Below are positions 7,906-16,364 of a DNA stretch of 64,000 nt, piece after piece; position 1 is the stretch's first letter, and every line of letters begins with the position of its first letter. A model generated the notes under the pieces. That model was not told where the DNA came from and ran no database searches. It was given only the letters and a program-made list of their open reading frames with translations. The stretch covers positions 1-64,000 of the forward strand of contig CAZFIM010000004.1 in NCBI GenBank assembly GCA_964519615.1, in the 5' to 3' direction. The DNA is from CAZFIM01 sp964519615. GTDB lineage: Bacteria > Chloroflexota > Dehalococcoidia > GIF9 > UBA5629. The translations under genes and the position numbers were made by a program.

Positions 7906-8781
7906 TCAGCTGAAATTGCTGTCTATTTCTTTAAGGAAATTTTCTATATCCGGAGAGAGAGATGATGCTTCATTATTAAAACCGCAGCTTTGCGATTCAT
8001 ATAAATGCTCGAGCTGCCGGACAACCTGCTCGAACTTGGGTTCATTACTGACTGCTTCGCTCACCTGTTTATATTGATCCCTGCCTCTATCCTTTATCCA
8101 TTGCAGATCTATAGAAAAGTTTTGCACGGGACAGACAATCTCAAGCAGCCGCGCCAGTCCTGAATAGTCCTCTTCCAGCTGCGTATATTGAGGCAAGTGG
8201 ACAATAAGAGTAATAACTTCTATATCATGCTTCATTGCTTCCTGAGACACAAGCAAGGTGATTGTAGTAGGCCCCTCATATTCACTGGGTTGAACTCCAA
8301 ATGTCTGCAAGTTTACTCCCATATCCGCGCCAGCCGTCCCGCTCACCAGAAGAGGTCTGGTATGAGGAACAGCGTCATGCATGCCACCGAGAAGATAGTA
8401 GCGTTCTACTCCCAGTACATCCAGCATTTTTAATAGCGAACGTGCATAGACCTCACCAAACATATGGGGTTCAAGTATATTGAGAAATACCAGGTCATTA
8501 CCTTCATCGCGTCTAGCATAACTGATATAGGAGTTCGGTATGGTAACAACCCGCTGGCACTGTTCATACCTGACCGTAGGACGATAACGGGTAAAATCAA
8601 AGAACGTACCCGGCTTTTTTAATTCCGCCAGTACCTGAGCGTGAAAGTGCTCTTCAAGTATTTGCAGAGTAAGATTGCCAACACTGCCGACATCTATCCA
8701 CGGACGTAGTATTGCGAAAGCATGCGGATTGCGCAGTTGCGGTAAAGGTTCAATTAACTTAAATGCTCCAATGTGCATCAT
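7906..8781 (-). CDS. PAC2 family protein
   Basis: The product is 291 residues. The N-terminal region 'ILRPWIDVGSVGNLTLQ' and 'ELKKPGTFFDFTRYRP' is characteristic of the PAC2 family, whose eukaryotic members are proteasome-assembly chaperones and whose bacterial and archaeal members have no settled function. The middle part 'LLGGMHDAVPHTRPLLVSG' fits the same Rossmann-like fold. There is no signal peptide. A clear Shine-Dalgarno sequence is missing; MMH or MHI (8781 or 8778) are equally possible starts. It is divergent from the HIT gene and upstream of the FAH gene on the same strand. Confidence 0.75.
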   Translation of the reverse strand: MMHIGAFKLIEPLPQLRNPHAFAILRPWIDVGSVGNLTLQILEEHFHAQVLAELKKPGTFFDFTRYRPTVRYEQCQRVVTIPNSYISYARRDEGNDLVFLNILEPHMFGEVYARSLLKMLDVLGVERYYLLGGMHDAVPHTRPLLVSGTAGADMGVNLQTFGVQPSEYEGPTTITLLVSQEAMKHDIEVITLIVHLPQYTQLEEDYSGLARLLEIVCPVQNFSIDLQWIKDRGRDQYKQVSEAVSNEPKFEQVVRQLEHLYESQSCGFNNEASSLSPDIENFLKEIDSNFS

Positions 8782-8983
8782 GTTTATGCTGCCAATATGA
8801 CTGTACTATAACAAGTTTATATATATTATACTTCATCAACCAAAAGCATCTAATGCCTGCAAAGCGCGGCAATGGCATAAGCACAATATATGGCGGGGCT
8901 CGATATGCGCCTCTTATTGCTATCATGTATAATACCGGGGTACTTATGCGCTTTTATTGTCACATTGTCAGCAGGAGGCAATC

Positions 8984-9469
8984 ATGGATACTATTTGGGC
9001 ACCCTGGCGCATAGACTTTATTATGCAAGGGGAGCAACCAGGCTGTTTTCTATGCCGGAAACCGGCGGAAAATAATGATGATAAAACATTTATTCTTTAT
9101 AGAGGTAAGTATAATTATATTATCTTAAACGCCTATCCGTATAATCCCGGCCACCTGCTGGTTGCACCTTTTCGCCATATCGGAGCCATTGGAGATCTGA
9201 CTGCTGATGAGGCAAATGAACATTTCTCACAAATACAACTTGCCGTTAAGCTGCTCGATAAGACCTTTCATGTCGCTGCTTATAATACCGGCATGAATCT
9301 GGGAAGAATCGCCGGAGCGGGAGTGGCCGATCATATACATTCGCATATCGTTCCCAGATGGCAGGGAGATACCAATTTTATGCCTGTTGTAGCGGATACG
9401 AAAGTACTGCCGGAGGCATTGGAAAAGACTTACTACAAGTTAAAAGAACAGCTTAAAAATGTCTGTTAG
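8984..9469 (+). CDS. HIT-family nucleotide hydrolase/transferase
   Basis: The product is 161 residues. The ATG at 8984 is chosen because AGGAGG lies 5 nt upstream; longer in-frame extensions lack a site. The histidine triad HIHSH (residues 117-121, followed by IVPRW) is the catalytic motif that attacks the alpha-phosphate of nucleotide substrates. A CFLC pair at residues 21-24 may bind zinc with distant His residues, as in Ap4A-hydrolase-like HIT proteins. The opening MDTIWAPWR is typical of that group. The probable role is cleavage of diadenosine polyphosphates or similar nucleotides. Its stop lies 3 nt from that of the convergent pheA. Confidence 0.9.
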   Translation: MDTIWAPWRIDFIMQGEQPGCFLCRKPAENNDDKTFILYRGKYNYIILNAYPYNPGHLLVAPFRHIGAIGDLTADEANEHFSQIQLAVKLLDKTFHVAAYNTGMNLGRIAGAGVADHIHSHIVPRWQGDTNFMPVVADTKVLPEALEKTYYKLKEQLKNVC

Positions 9470-9472
9470 GCG

Positions 9473-10291
9473 TTAGCTGTCTTCCGCCCGCGGATAGGAA
9501 CCCAATATTTTAATAATAGTGGCTTTCTGTTTAAGCGCTTCAAGCGCTTGCCTGCACAGCTCATCTTCCTCATGTCCTTCAAAGTCCACGTAAAAAATAT
9601 ACTGCCACGGTTTATCGCGGCTGGGCCGCGACTCCAGCTTGGTAAGGTTAATGTTACGCGTGGCAAAAGCCCCCAGACTATCGTAGAGCGCCCCGGGTAA
9701 ATTTTTACAGGCGAATACCAGCGAGGTTTTACTCTTTTCCGTCCTCTCAGCTTTCTGTCTGGAGATTACAAAGAACTTGGTATAATTGTTCTGATTGGTC
9801 TGTATATCGGCAGCCAGTATTTGCAGGTCGTAGAGTTGGGCAGCCCTGCTGCTGGCAATAGCTCCACAACCTTTCATGGCGTTTTGCTTTATATCCTTGG
9901 CACTTCCTGCAGTATTGTAACTGGGAACAATCTTAACTTTTAACGTGCGTAAAAATTCCTGGCACTGTGCCAGAGCCTGCGGGTGTGAGTAGACTATGCT
10001 GATATCTTCCATCCTTTCTCCCGGCAAGGCCATAAGACAGTGATTAACCTTGAGATTAATCTCACCGATAATAGAGAGTGGATACTGCAGGAGCAAATCA
10101 TAGGTGTCATTAATACTGCCGGCCTGCGAGTTCTCTACCGGCACTACACCATATTCGACATTTCCCTGAGAGACTGCCTCGAATACCTCTGCCCAGCTGG
10201 GATAGGGGCGTGTTTCAGGACTGCCGAAAAACGTAATGACAGCATCTTCACTGAAAGCGCCATGTTCACCTTGAAATGCAACCCTGATCAT
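9473..10291 (-). CDS. pheA: prephenate dehydratase
   Basis: The product is 272 residues, the length of monofunctional prephenate dehydratases, which convert prephenate to phenylpyruvate in phenylalanine synthesis. The start at 10291 (MIRVAFQGE) has AGGAG 6 nt upstream. The catalytic domain shows 'VPVENSQAGSI' and 'GAIASSRAA'. A C-terminal ACT domain carries 'LESRPSR', the phenylalanine-binding motif for feedback inhibition. Oddity: the usual TRF catalytic motif reads TKF (residues 171-173). It is the last gene of the minus-strand permease-Usp-TrkA operon, 16 nt after trkA, an unusual neighbour for an aromatic amino acid gene. Confidence 0.92.
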   Translation of the reverse strand: MIRVAFQGEHGAFSEDAVITFFGSPETRPYPSWAEVFEAVSQGNVEYGVVPVENSQAGSINDTYDLLLQYPLSIIGEINLKVNHCLMALPGERMEDISIVYSHPQALAQCQEFLRTLKVKIVPSYNTAGSAKDIKQNAMKGCGAIASSRAAQLYDLQILAADIQTNQNNYTKFFVISRQKAERTEKSKTSLVFACKNLPGALYDSLGAFATRNINLTKLESRPSRDKPWQYIFYVDFEGHEEDELCRQALEALKQKATIIKILGSYPRAEDS

Positions 10292-10307
10292 AAAGGGCTC
10301 CTGTACC

Positions 10308-10970
10308 TCATCCACCCAGCAGTTCATTACGAAGCGCTTCTTCGCTTTCCACAGTCGTCAGAGCGATAAGACGGTCATTGGCTTTTAAAACCGTGTCCAC
10401 TGTCGGTACACGCGGCTGCTGGCCGTTACGCATGAGCAGAGTCAGAACTGAATCCCACGGTATATTTAAATCCTTAATAGCTTTCCCGATAGCTTTCGAT
10501 TTTTCATCCACCTTTATCTCCAGAATTTCAGTTCCCTCCTCCCCCATCGTCAGCAAATGAACCAGAGCATGAGACGGTATCTCTTCCTGAATATGCTTGA
10601 GTATTATATTGGTAACAACGATAGTACAGTCAACGCCTAATTTTTTGAATATCGCCTCATTTTTGGGATTGCTCACTCTGGCGATAGTCCGCGGTACACC
10701 AAACCTGTGTTTGGCTACCTGACAGGCTACCATATTATCTTCATCTTCATTGGTAGTAGCAATAAATACATCAGCACGGGAGACGCCCACATCTGCCTGC
10801 GTCATTACCTCGCAGCCATCTCCGCGAACGCATACACTGCCGAGCTCTTCTCCAAAACGTTCGCACCTGTTTCTGTCCTTCTCCAGCACGAGTACTTCGT
10901 GACCTTCATTAAGCAGTTCCCTGCAAAGATAATAACCGACACTACCGCCGCCGACAATTACAATATACAT
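10308..10970 (-). CDS. trkA: TrkA-type K+ channel/transporter regulatory protein
   Basis: The product is 220 residues with a Rossmann TrkA-N domain (residues 1-120, dinucleotide motif GGGSVG near residue 7 and acidic E30 ending beta-2) and a TrkA-C domain (about 135-215, 'ILEIKVDEKSKAIGKAIKDL'). Such RCK proteins bind NAD(H) or ATP and gate membrane K+ transporters. GAGG lies 7 nt before the ATG. It follows a second, TrkA-N-only protein, and the operon starts with an APC-type permease rather than a TrkH channel. Confidence 0.88.
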   Translation of the reverse strand: MYIVIVGGGSVGYYLCRELLNEGHEVLVLEKDRNRCERFGEELGSVCVRGDGCEVMTQADVGVSRADVFIATTNEDEDNMVACQVAKHRFGVPRTIARVSNPKNEAIFKKLGVDCTIVVTNIILKHIQEEIPSHALVHLLTMGEEGTEILEIKVDEKSKAIGKAIKDLNIPWDSVLTLLMRNGQQPRVPTVDTVLKANDRLIALTTVESEEALRNELLGG

Positions 10971-10992
10971 CGTCGAACCTCTTCCATCATTC

Positions 10993-11391
10993 TCATGATA
11001 ACAGCTTATCCTTTAAGATATGCGCAATGATCGTTGTAGGGCTTATTGCCTCCAGCCCGACAGTTTCATACACTTCTTTACGCAGCGGGTCGTATATTCT
11101 GCAAATGACCCTGGGGACATTGAAGATATGTTTGGCAATTTGAGATGCCATTGCATTACGGTTGTCACCCTCCGTCAAAGCCAGAAAAGCATCGGCTTTC
11201 TCTATACCTGCCTTGATGAGCACATCCTGTTCCGTTCCGTCACCTATCAGCGCAGTTCCTGCAAAATCCGACGGCAATCTTCTGAAACTGTATTCGTTGA
11301 TATCCAGAACAGTAACATCATGACCCTCTTCGGCCATTAGCTCCGCCAGAAGCGCACCGACCCTTCCACACCCCATAACAATAATCTTCAT
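10993..11391 (-). CDS. single-domain TrkA-N (RCK) protein
   Basis: The product is 132 residues and covers only the nucleotide-binding TrkA-N domain: GCGRVG near residue 7, D31 at the end of beta-2, and 'GDGTEQDVLIKAGIEKADAFLALT'. It lacks the TrkA-C domain found in its downstream neighbour. Pairing of two TrkA proteins is known in actinobacteria (CeoB/CeoC). GAGG lies 7 nt before the ATG, and the gap from the Usp gene is 9 nt, so translation is likely coupled within the operon. Confidence 0.85.
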   Translation of the reverse strand: MKIIVMGCGRVGALLAELMAEEGHDVTVLDINEYSFRRLPSDFAGTALIGDGTEQDVLIKAGIEKADAFLALTEGDNRNAMASQIAKHIFNVPRVICRIYDPLRKEVYETVGLEAISPTTIIAHILKDKLLS

Positions 11392-11400
11392 AGCATATCC

Positions 11401-11826
11401 TCACTGCGTAGATTCTCTATACACCAGAACTGGACAGGGAGCCTCTTCCAGTACCCGCGGAACAGCCGAACCGAGGTCAAAAATGCCAAAGCGTATTTTA
11501 TGGCTCATCCCCATAAGTATCAAATCCACGTTTCGTTCTCGCGCCTCATCGACAATAGCCGAACCAGCATCACGTGCCTGAATCAAATCTGTCTCCACTT
11601 CATAATCGTTATCAGCGGCCACATCTTCGGCACGCGTAAGTATCGCTTCAGCTTTATCCACTTCAGATTCGACAACAGCATCAAGCGGTAAACTGCGTTT
11701 CACCTCGATGATATAAACCACAAAAATTTCCGCTTTTGATTTTTTAGCGAGCGTACAGGCCAGGCTTATTACCGCCTCATCGGCCACATTTCCGCTTATA
11801 GCAACAAGGATTCTTGCAAGTTTCAT
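11401..11826 (-). CDS. universal stress protein (UspA family)
   Basis: The product is 141 residues with one Usp domain: 'ARILVAISGNVADEAVISLA' at the N-terminus and the ATP-loop region 'LILMGMSHKIRFGIFDLGSAVPRVLEEAPCPVLVY' split over about residues 104-138. The nucleotide-loop motif G-x2-G-x9-G is only partly conserved (MGMSHKIRFG). It begins 3 nt after the stop of the permease gene, so the two are translationally coupled. Usp domains occur fused or adjacent to transporters and often act as nucleotide-responsive regulators. Here it probably modulates the permease. Confidence 0.85.
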   Translation of the reverse strand: MKLARILVAISGNVADEAVISLACTLAKKSKAEIFVVYIIEVKRSLPLDAVVESEVDKAEAILTRAEDVAADNDYEVETDLIQARDAGSAIVDEARERNVDLILMGMSHKIRFGIFDLGSAVPRVLEEAPCPVLVYRESTQ

Positions 11827-11829
11827 AGA

Positions 11830-13440
11830 CTACAACCCATCATTATCATCAGAATCTTTCTTTCTGTCAACTCTGATTTTAACCTGCCCGGTCAGGAAAC
11901 GGTCCCTTACCGTCACCATGCGGTCGGAGCGGGCTACCCCGAGTATCGGCAGCTTCTTCTTCCATCGGAAGATTACATAGACTATCAGCCCAACGGCCAT
12001 CCAGGCCAGCCCCACCCAACGGCTGTACGGTTGTGTGATCAGGACAATAATCCAGATAACGGCTGTACCCAGCAAGCCGAGAATAGCGGTGAGCGGCAAT
12101 TCATAACCATGGAATCTGATATTCAAGCCCAGTTTAAAAGGACGCAGCCAATCCGGATTCATCATGCGCAAACGGAGAACGGAAGCGTGTGCAAAGACAA
12201 ATGACAACAGTGAACCGAAAGCATAGAGCGTTCCCAGTTTTTGAAAATCATCAGGCGCAAAAAAACTGGGGATTATTATCACTATTGCCAGAGATGCAAA
12301 CAGTATAATAGATATATAAGGGGTCTTGGTTCGTTTATGCACGCGGCTGAGTGCCGGCGGTATCAACTGAAATCTGCCCAATGAAAAAGCCAGCCTTGAA
12401 ATCCCCATCAACCCGGCATTGGTGGCGATAAACAATATACTGGCAGCAAGAACAGCCACCAGCACCGGAAATACCGACTGTACACCCTTGAATAACCATG
12501 TTAATATGATGATCAATTCCTCACCCGAGGCAAGCGATTGTGCCATCTCCGCCGGTGAAGTAGCTGCAGCGATCTTGGCTGCAATGCCTGCAATAGGGTC
12601 TGTCGCCCACTCCATGGCCAGTTCCTGAGGCGTCATCACTGAAAAACCTACAATCGATACGCCGCCGAATAATATTAATACCGTGATTATCATAAGCGTC
12701 AATGCCTTGGGCACACGTACAGCGGGACGCTTTGTTTCCTCAGCCATCTGGGACATAGTCTCCACACCCGTATAAGCAATGGCAGCTAAAGCTATGCCGA
12801 GAAAAAGGTTTTCCCAGCTCGGCCAGAATGCCGTCACATTGAAAGCCAGATTATTAAAATTGAAAACGATAAAAAGTCCCAGTACTATGATAAGTATCTG
12901 TACCAGCAGGTCCATAACCGCCGCCATCACATTAACAACCGTTGTCTCTTTAACTCCGATGACATTGATTACCATTAGAAAGAAGATAATACCCATCGCA
13001 ACTGCCGGACCCACAACTGCCGATTCCTTCAAAGGAGCCCAAAAATAGCCCAGATAAGGCGGAATAACAAAAGCGGAGATAGCTATAGTAACGATATAGC
13101 TGAGCATCAGAGCCCACCCGCTCATAAAGCCTCCGATATCATTGAAGGCATGGCGCGCGAAGCTGGCGGAACCCCCGGCCTCCGGCAGCATGGCGGTGCC
13201 CTCGGCATAGGTCAGTGCTGTGAAAATGAAAAAGATTCCGGCTATGGCAAGAACTATCGGCGTTGCCCCCATCGCTACCAGTGTGACAATGCCGAGCGCA
13301 TAATAAATAGATGAGCCCACATTGCCGTATCCAACGGCATAAAGGCCGGGTATACCCAATGCTCTTTTAAGAGGATGGGCTTTAACCCTTGGACGACGTA
13401 TAAATTTATCGCCCGGTTTGGGCTGTTTGCTTGTGGTCAC
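11830..13440 (-). CDS. APC-superfamily permease, possibly K+ linked
   Basis: The product is 536 residues from a GTG at 13440, with about 12 membrane helices and a short basic cytoplasmic tail. The first helix carries the broken-helix motif 'GYGNVGSSIYYALG' (residues 37-50) typical of the APC fold. Annotation as amino acid permease would be routine, but the operon partners (Usp, two TrkA proteins) suggest a K+ transporter of KimA/KUP type or a K+-regulated permease. By eye, Asn40 occupies the place of an Asp that binds K+ in KimA, so K+ specificity is uncertain. A strong promoter lies at 13475-13503. No Shine-Dalgarno sequence is seen before the GTG. Confidence 0.85.
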   Translation of the reverse strand: MTTSKQPKPGDKFIRRPRVKAHPLKRALGIPGLYAVGYGNVGSSIYYALGIVTLVAMGATPIVLAIAGIFFIFTALTYAEGTAMLPEAGGSASFARHAFNDIGGFMSGWALMLSYIVTIAISAFVIPPYLGYFWAPLKESAVVGPAVAMGIIFFLMVINVIGVKETTVVNVMAAVMDLLVQILIIVLGLFIVFNFNNLAFNVTAFWPSWENLFLGIALAAIAYTGVETMSQMAEETKRPAVRVPKALTLMIITVLILFGGVSIVGFSVMTPQELAMEWATDPIAGIAAKIAAATSPAEMAQSLASGEELIIILTWLFKGVQSVFPVLVAVLAASILFIATNAGLMGISRLAFSLGRFQLIPPALSRVHKRTKTPYISIILFASLAIVIIIPSFFAPDDFQKLGTLYAFGSLLSFVFAHASVLRLRMMNPDWLRPFKLGLNIRFHGYELPLTAILGLLGTAVIWIIVLITQPYSRWVGLAWMAVGLIVYVIFRWKKKLPILGVARSDRMVTVRDRFLTGQVKIRVDRKKDSDDNDGL

Positions 13441-13474
13441 AATAATAATGCTTTAATGAAAATAACTGTGGCGA

Positions 13475-13503
13475 ATTTTAACCATAGTACCCGTTCTTGT
13501 CAA
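13475..13503 (-). promoter_or_regulatory. promoter of the permease-usp-trkA-trkA-pheA operon
   Basis: On the minus strand, TTGACA (13498-13503) and TAAAAT (13475-13480) are separated by 17 nt. The 5' leader would be about 28 nt. No second promoter is evident within the operon. Confidence 0.7.
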
Positions 13504-13535
13504 CGTGCTGTCTACTTCATCTGTTACTATTATAA

Positions 13536-13565
13536 TTGAACTGTCAATCAGTCTTACGTTATAAT
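13536..13565 (+). promoter_or_regulatory. promoter of the tRNA genes
   Basis: TTGAAC (13536-13541) and TATAAT (13560-13565) are separated by 18 nt, ending about 19 nt before tRNA-His. The promoter is divergent from the permease operon promoter. Confidence 0.65.
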
Positions 13566-13583
13566 GTTTCTTTATGGATTTAT

Positions 13584-13660
13584 GGTGAGCGTGGCCTAGC
13601 GGTTAAGGCGCCAGGTTGTGGCCCTGGAGATCGAGGGTTCAAATCCCTCCGTTCACCCCA
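13584..13660 (+). tRNA. tRNA-His (GTG)
   Basis: A complete cloverleaf can be drawn. The acceptor stem is GTGAGCG/CGTTCAC with one G-U pair. The anticodon loop TTGTGGC reads GTG, and the T-loop is GGTTCAAAT. A G at 13584 pairs with discriminator C (13657), giving the extra G-1 that identifies tRNA-His. CCA is encoded. Confidence 0.95.
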
Positions 13661-13774
13661 CTTCCCTTAATGTCACCCTCGCTATTACTTATTCCCATAG
13701 ACGTCGAATGGAAAGCGGCTCGTCTCGCACGCCTGCCTTGCCTTCTGGTAAAATACAACTTGACTCAGGAGCAT

Positions 13775-13850
13775 GCGCCTGTAGCTCAGCGGATAGAGCA
13801 CCGGTCTTCGGAACCGGGTGTCGTGGGTTCGAATCCCACCAGGCGTACCA
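13775..13850 (+). tRNA. tRNA-Arg (TCG)
   Basis: A complete cloverleaf has acceptor GCGCCTG/CAGGCGT, anticodon stem CCGGT/ACCGG with loop CTTCGGA (anticodon TCG, reading CGN) and T-arm GTGGGTTCGAATCCCAC. CCA is encoded at 13848-13850. It lies 114 nt downstream of tRNA-His and is likely co-transcribed. Confidence 0.95.
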
Positions 13851-13975
13851 GTTTATCAACTGCCAAACCTCTTGAACACCACCACCCCATATTATATACT
13901 CACGACGCTTTGTATTGAAACTGGCAGACACAGAATACTCATCGTTGCCAACTGCAAAATGCCGGAATTCAACAA

Positions 13976-14009
13976 CAAAAACCTGACCGCAACAGGATTA
14001 CGGTCAGGT
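13976..14009 (-). terminator. terminator of the molybdenum hydroxylase operon
   Basis: On the minus strand, ACCTGACCG and CGGTCAGGT form a perfect 9-bp stem with an 11-nt loop, followed by TTTTG. It lies about 70 nt after the stop of the 14079-16361 gene. The gap 13851-14078 shows nothing else. Confidence 0.75.
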
Positions 14010-14078
14010 ATAGTGAGGAAGCAGCGCTTTATTAAGCGCAAATCCCTTCATTCGCAATAAATTCTTATTCTTCGTACC

Positions 14079-16361
14079 CTATTTTTTCAATGCGGCCAGT
14101 ATCCTTTCAGGCGTTATCGGCATATCCTGAATACAGATACCTGTAGCATCATAAATAGCGTTGGCTATTGCGGGAGTGACGGCAACCATCGCCCCCTGTG
14201 AAACGCCTTTAGCGCCGTACGGTCCTGAAGGAACCGGTTTATCCTCATAGAGAACTATCTCAATCTCCGGCATATCGAGCATAGACGGCAATTTATATGT
14301 ATTGAAATTATTGCTTTCCAGAAAACCCGTTTTGTTATTGATAATATAGTCTTCGGTAAGCGCATACCCTACGCTCTGTGCTATAGCACCTTGCAATTGT
14401 CCTTCCACCGTTGCAGGATTTATGACTTTCCCTGAGTCACTGACATAGAGGATTTTCAAAAGTGACACCTGTCCCGTTTCAATGTCAACCTCTACTTCGG
14501 CAAAGACAGCCGCAATCGGCGGAGGATTCTGTACCGGTGAGAAAGAGCCTTTGCCGGAAATATTTACATGCTCTCCTTCAAAATTAAAAATTGAAGTCCG
14601 TGCAACCTCAGCAATGGACATGCTCTTTGCGGGATCTGTTTTTACACTGACCTGCCCGTTTGCGATATCCAGTTCCTCAGGCTTCACACCCAGCTTGATT
14701 GCCGCCTGCTGCAAAAGCTGTTCTCTCGCAGCTAATGCCGCCCTCATGACAGCATTGCCTGTCTGATAACACCCGCCGCTGGCATGCTGTCCGTGATCGA
14801 ACATGGTAGTATCAGTATCTCCTGTTACCACATGGACACTTTCATACGGCACACACAGCGTCTCCGCTGCGATCTGTGCCATCGCCCCCATGAGGTTCTG
14901 GCCTATATCAGGTCCCTCTACCATCAGGTTGACGGACCCATCCTCATTGAATTTAATAAAAGCATTTTTGTTCTGAAGATTAAAGGGTTGTGCGCCGCTC
15001 ACATCCATCATGATTCCCATGCCTATCCCATACCTTTTCGGTCCTTTATCCTTCTTTTGCGTTCTCTTGGCATCCCATCCAATTTTTTCTTTGCCCAGCC
15101 GGATGCATTCATCAAATGTGCATGTTTCCATGGGAAGCCCGGTTGAACTCGGATCGCCGGCATGCTTGATATTTTTCAGCCGCAACTGCGTTGGGTCCAT
15201 TCCCAGTTTCTGCGCCGCCTCATCGATAATTTGTTCCAGCACATAGGAATTCTCATGATTGCCGTAACCCCGCACACCACCCGTAGGAGGTACATTGGTA
15301 TAGACAACAGTGGCTTCCGCGGCAACATTGGGGCAGCGGTAGAGACCGAGGAAGGCCCCCATGCCTACATTTGTAGTTGACGTATTATGGGTAAAATAGG
15401 CACCACCGTCAACGACTATTTTCTCGGAGATAGCTGTTATCGTCCCATCTTTTTTAAATCCTACTTTGCCGGTGATAAAGTACCTCTGTCTGGGCTCGGT
15501 ACCAAACATATCTTCTTCTCTGCTGAAGGCTATTTTGACGGGCCTGCCTGTTTTCATTGCCAGCACCACGCATACCGGCTCTATGCCGAAGCTGCCGTAT
15601 TTCCCAAAAGCACCCCCTATATGAGGAGAAATCCAGCGGACCATCCCTTCCGGCATGTCATAAAGCCCGGCTATCATTTTTCTGTGCAGAAAAGGATGCT
15701 GACTGGGAGACCAGACCGTAAGCCTGCCTCCGGCATCAAACGATGCCACACAGGCGCAAGGCTCCATCTGGCAAATATGGTTACGGGCATTTTTAAACGT
15801 CTTCTCCACTATAAGGTCAGCATCCGCAAAACCCTTCTCCACATCTCCCCAGGCTACCGGAAAACCGTACTTTATGGAAATATTATTTTCAGCATAGTCA
15901 TGTATTTTCTCCGCACCCGGCTTCACAGCTTCCAGTGCATCAAAAACAGCCGGCAGCACCTTGTACTCAACTTCGATAAGCCCTAAAGCTTCTTCGGCAG
16001 TGGCAGCATCTACTGCTGCTACCGCCGCTATTTTATCTCCGATATAGCGGGCTTTCTCGCTTAATACATACATATCCTTGAATTCTATCTCAGGATGCCG
16101 CAATATTTGCCCCAGTTTATTGGGATTAAAAAGTTTATGAGGAACATCTTCCCAGGTAATAACCGCTTCTACTCCGGGCAATTTCTCTGCCTTCGATTTA
16201 TCGATCTTTACAATGTTAGCGTGAGCGTGCGGACTGGTCAGGACCTTGCCTGTAAGCATCCCGGGCAATTTGATATCTGCTGTATAGCGGGCGGCCCCCG
16301 AGACTTTGTCATATACCGCCCAGCGGGAAACTCTCTTTCCTACAACCGATAGATCTTGCAT
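14079..16361 (-). CDS. xanthine dehydrogenase-family Mo-binding subunit
   Basis: The product is 760 residues, the full length of the large subunit of molybdenum hydroxylases (xanthine dehydrogenase, CO dehydrogenase and 4-hydroxybenzoyl-CoA reductase families), which carry the Mo-molybdopterin cytosine dinucleotide cofactor. Cofactor motifs include GGAFGKYG and 'GGVRGYGNHENS'. The CoxL signature is absent, so it is not a CO dehydrogenase. The C-terminal motif normally ending in the catalytic Glu (GAKGVGE) reads GAKGVSQ, with Gln722 from codon CAG at 14196-14198. Family knowledge says this Glu activates the Mo-bound hydroxyl, so chemistry may be changed or slow. It is the last gene of a FAD, 2Fe-2S, Mo operon. 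Confidence 0.9.
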   Translation of the reverse strand: MQDLSVVGKRVSRWAVYDKVSGAARYTADIKLPGMLTGKVLTSPHAHANIVKIDKSKAEKLPGVEAVITWEDVPHKLFNPNKLGQILRHPEIEFKDMYVLSEKARYIGDKIAAVAAVDAATAEEALGLIEVEYKVLPAVFDALEAVKPGAEKIHDYAENNISIKYGFPVAWGDVEKGFADADLIVEKTFKNARNHICQMEPCACVASFDAGGRLTVWSPSQHPFLHRKMIAGLYDMPEGMVRWISPHIGGAFGKYGSFGIEPVCVVLAMKTGRPVKIAFSREEDMFGTEPRQRYFITGKVGFKKDGTITAISEKIVVDGGAYFTHNTSTTNVGMGAFLGLYRCPNVAAEATVVYTNVPPTGGVRGYGNHENSYVLEQIIDEAAQKLGMDPTQLRLKNIKHAGDPSSTGLPMETCTFDECIRLGKEKIGWDAKRTQKKDKGPKRYGIGMGIMMDVSGAQPFNLQNKNAFIKFNEDGSVNLMVEGPDIGQNLMGAMAQIAAETLCVPYESVHVVTGDTDTTMFDHGQHASGGCYQTGNAVMRAALAAREQLLQQAAIKLGVKPEELDIANGQVSVKTDPAKSMSIAEVARTSIFNFEGEHVNISGKGSFSPVQNPPPIAAVFAEVEVDIETGQVSLLKILYVSDSGKVINPATVEGQLQGAIAQSVGYALTEDYIINNKTGFLESNNFNTYKLPSMLDMPEIEIVLYEDKPVPSGPYGAKGVSQGAMVAVTPAIANAIYDATGICIQDMPITPERILAALKK

Positions 16362-16364
16362 CGC

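Noticed and set aside
15387..15986. 199-codon plus-strand frame inside the molybdenum subunit gene
   Set aside because: It is antisense to a well-supported 760-residue coding region and shows no domain.
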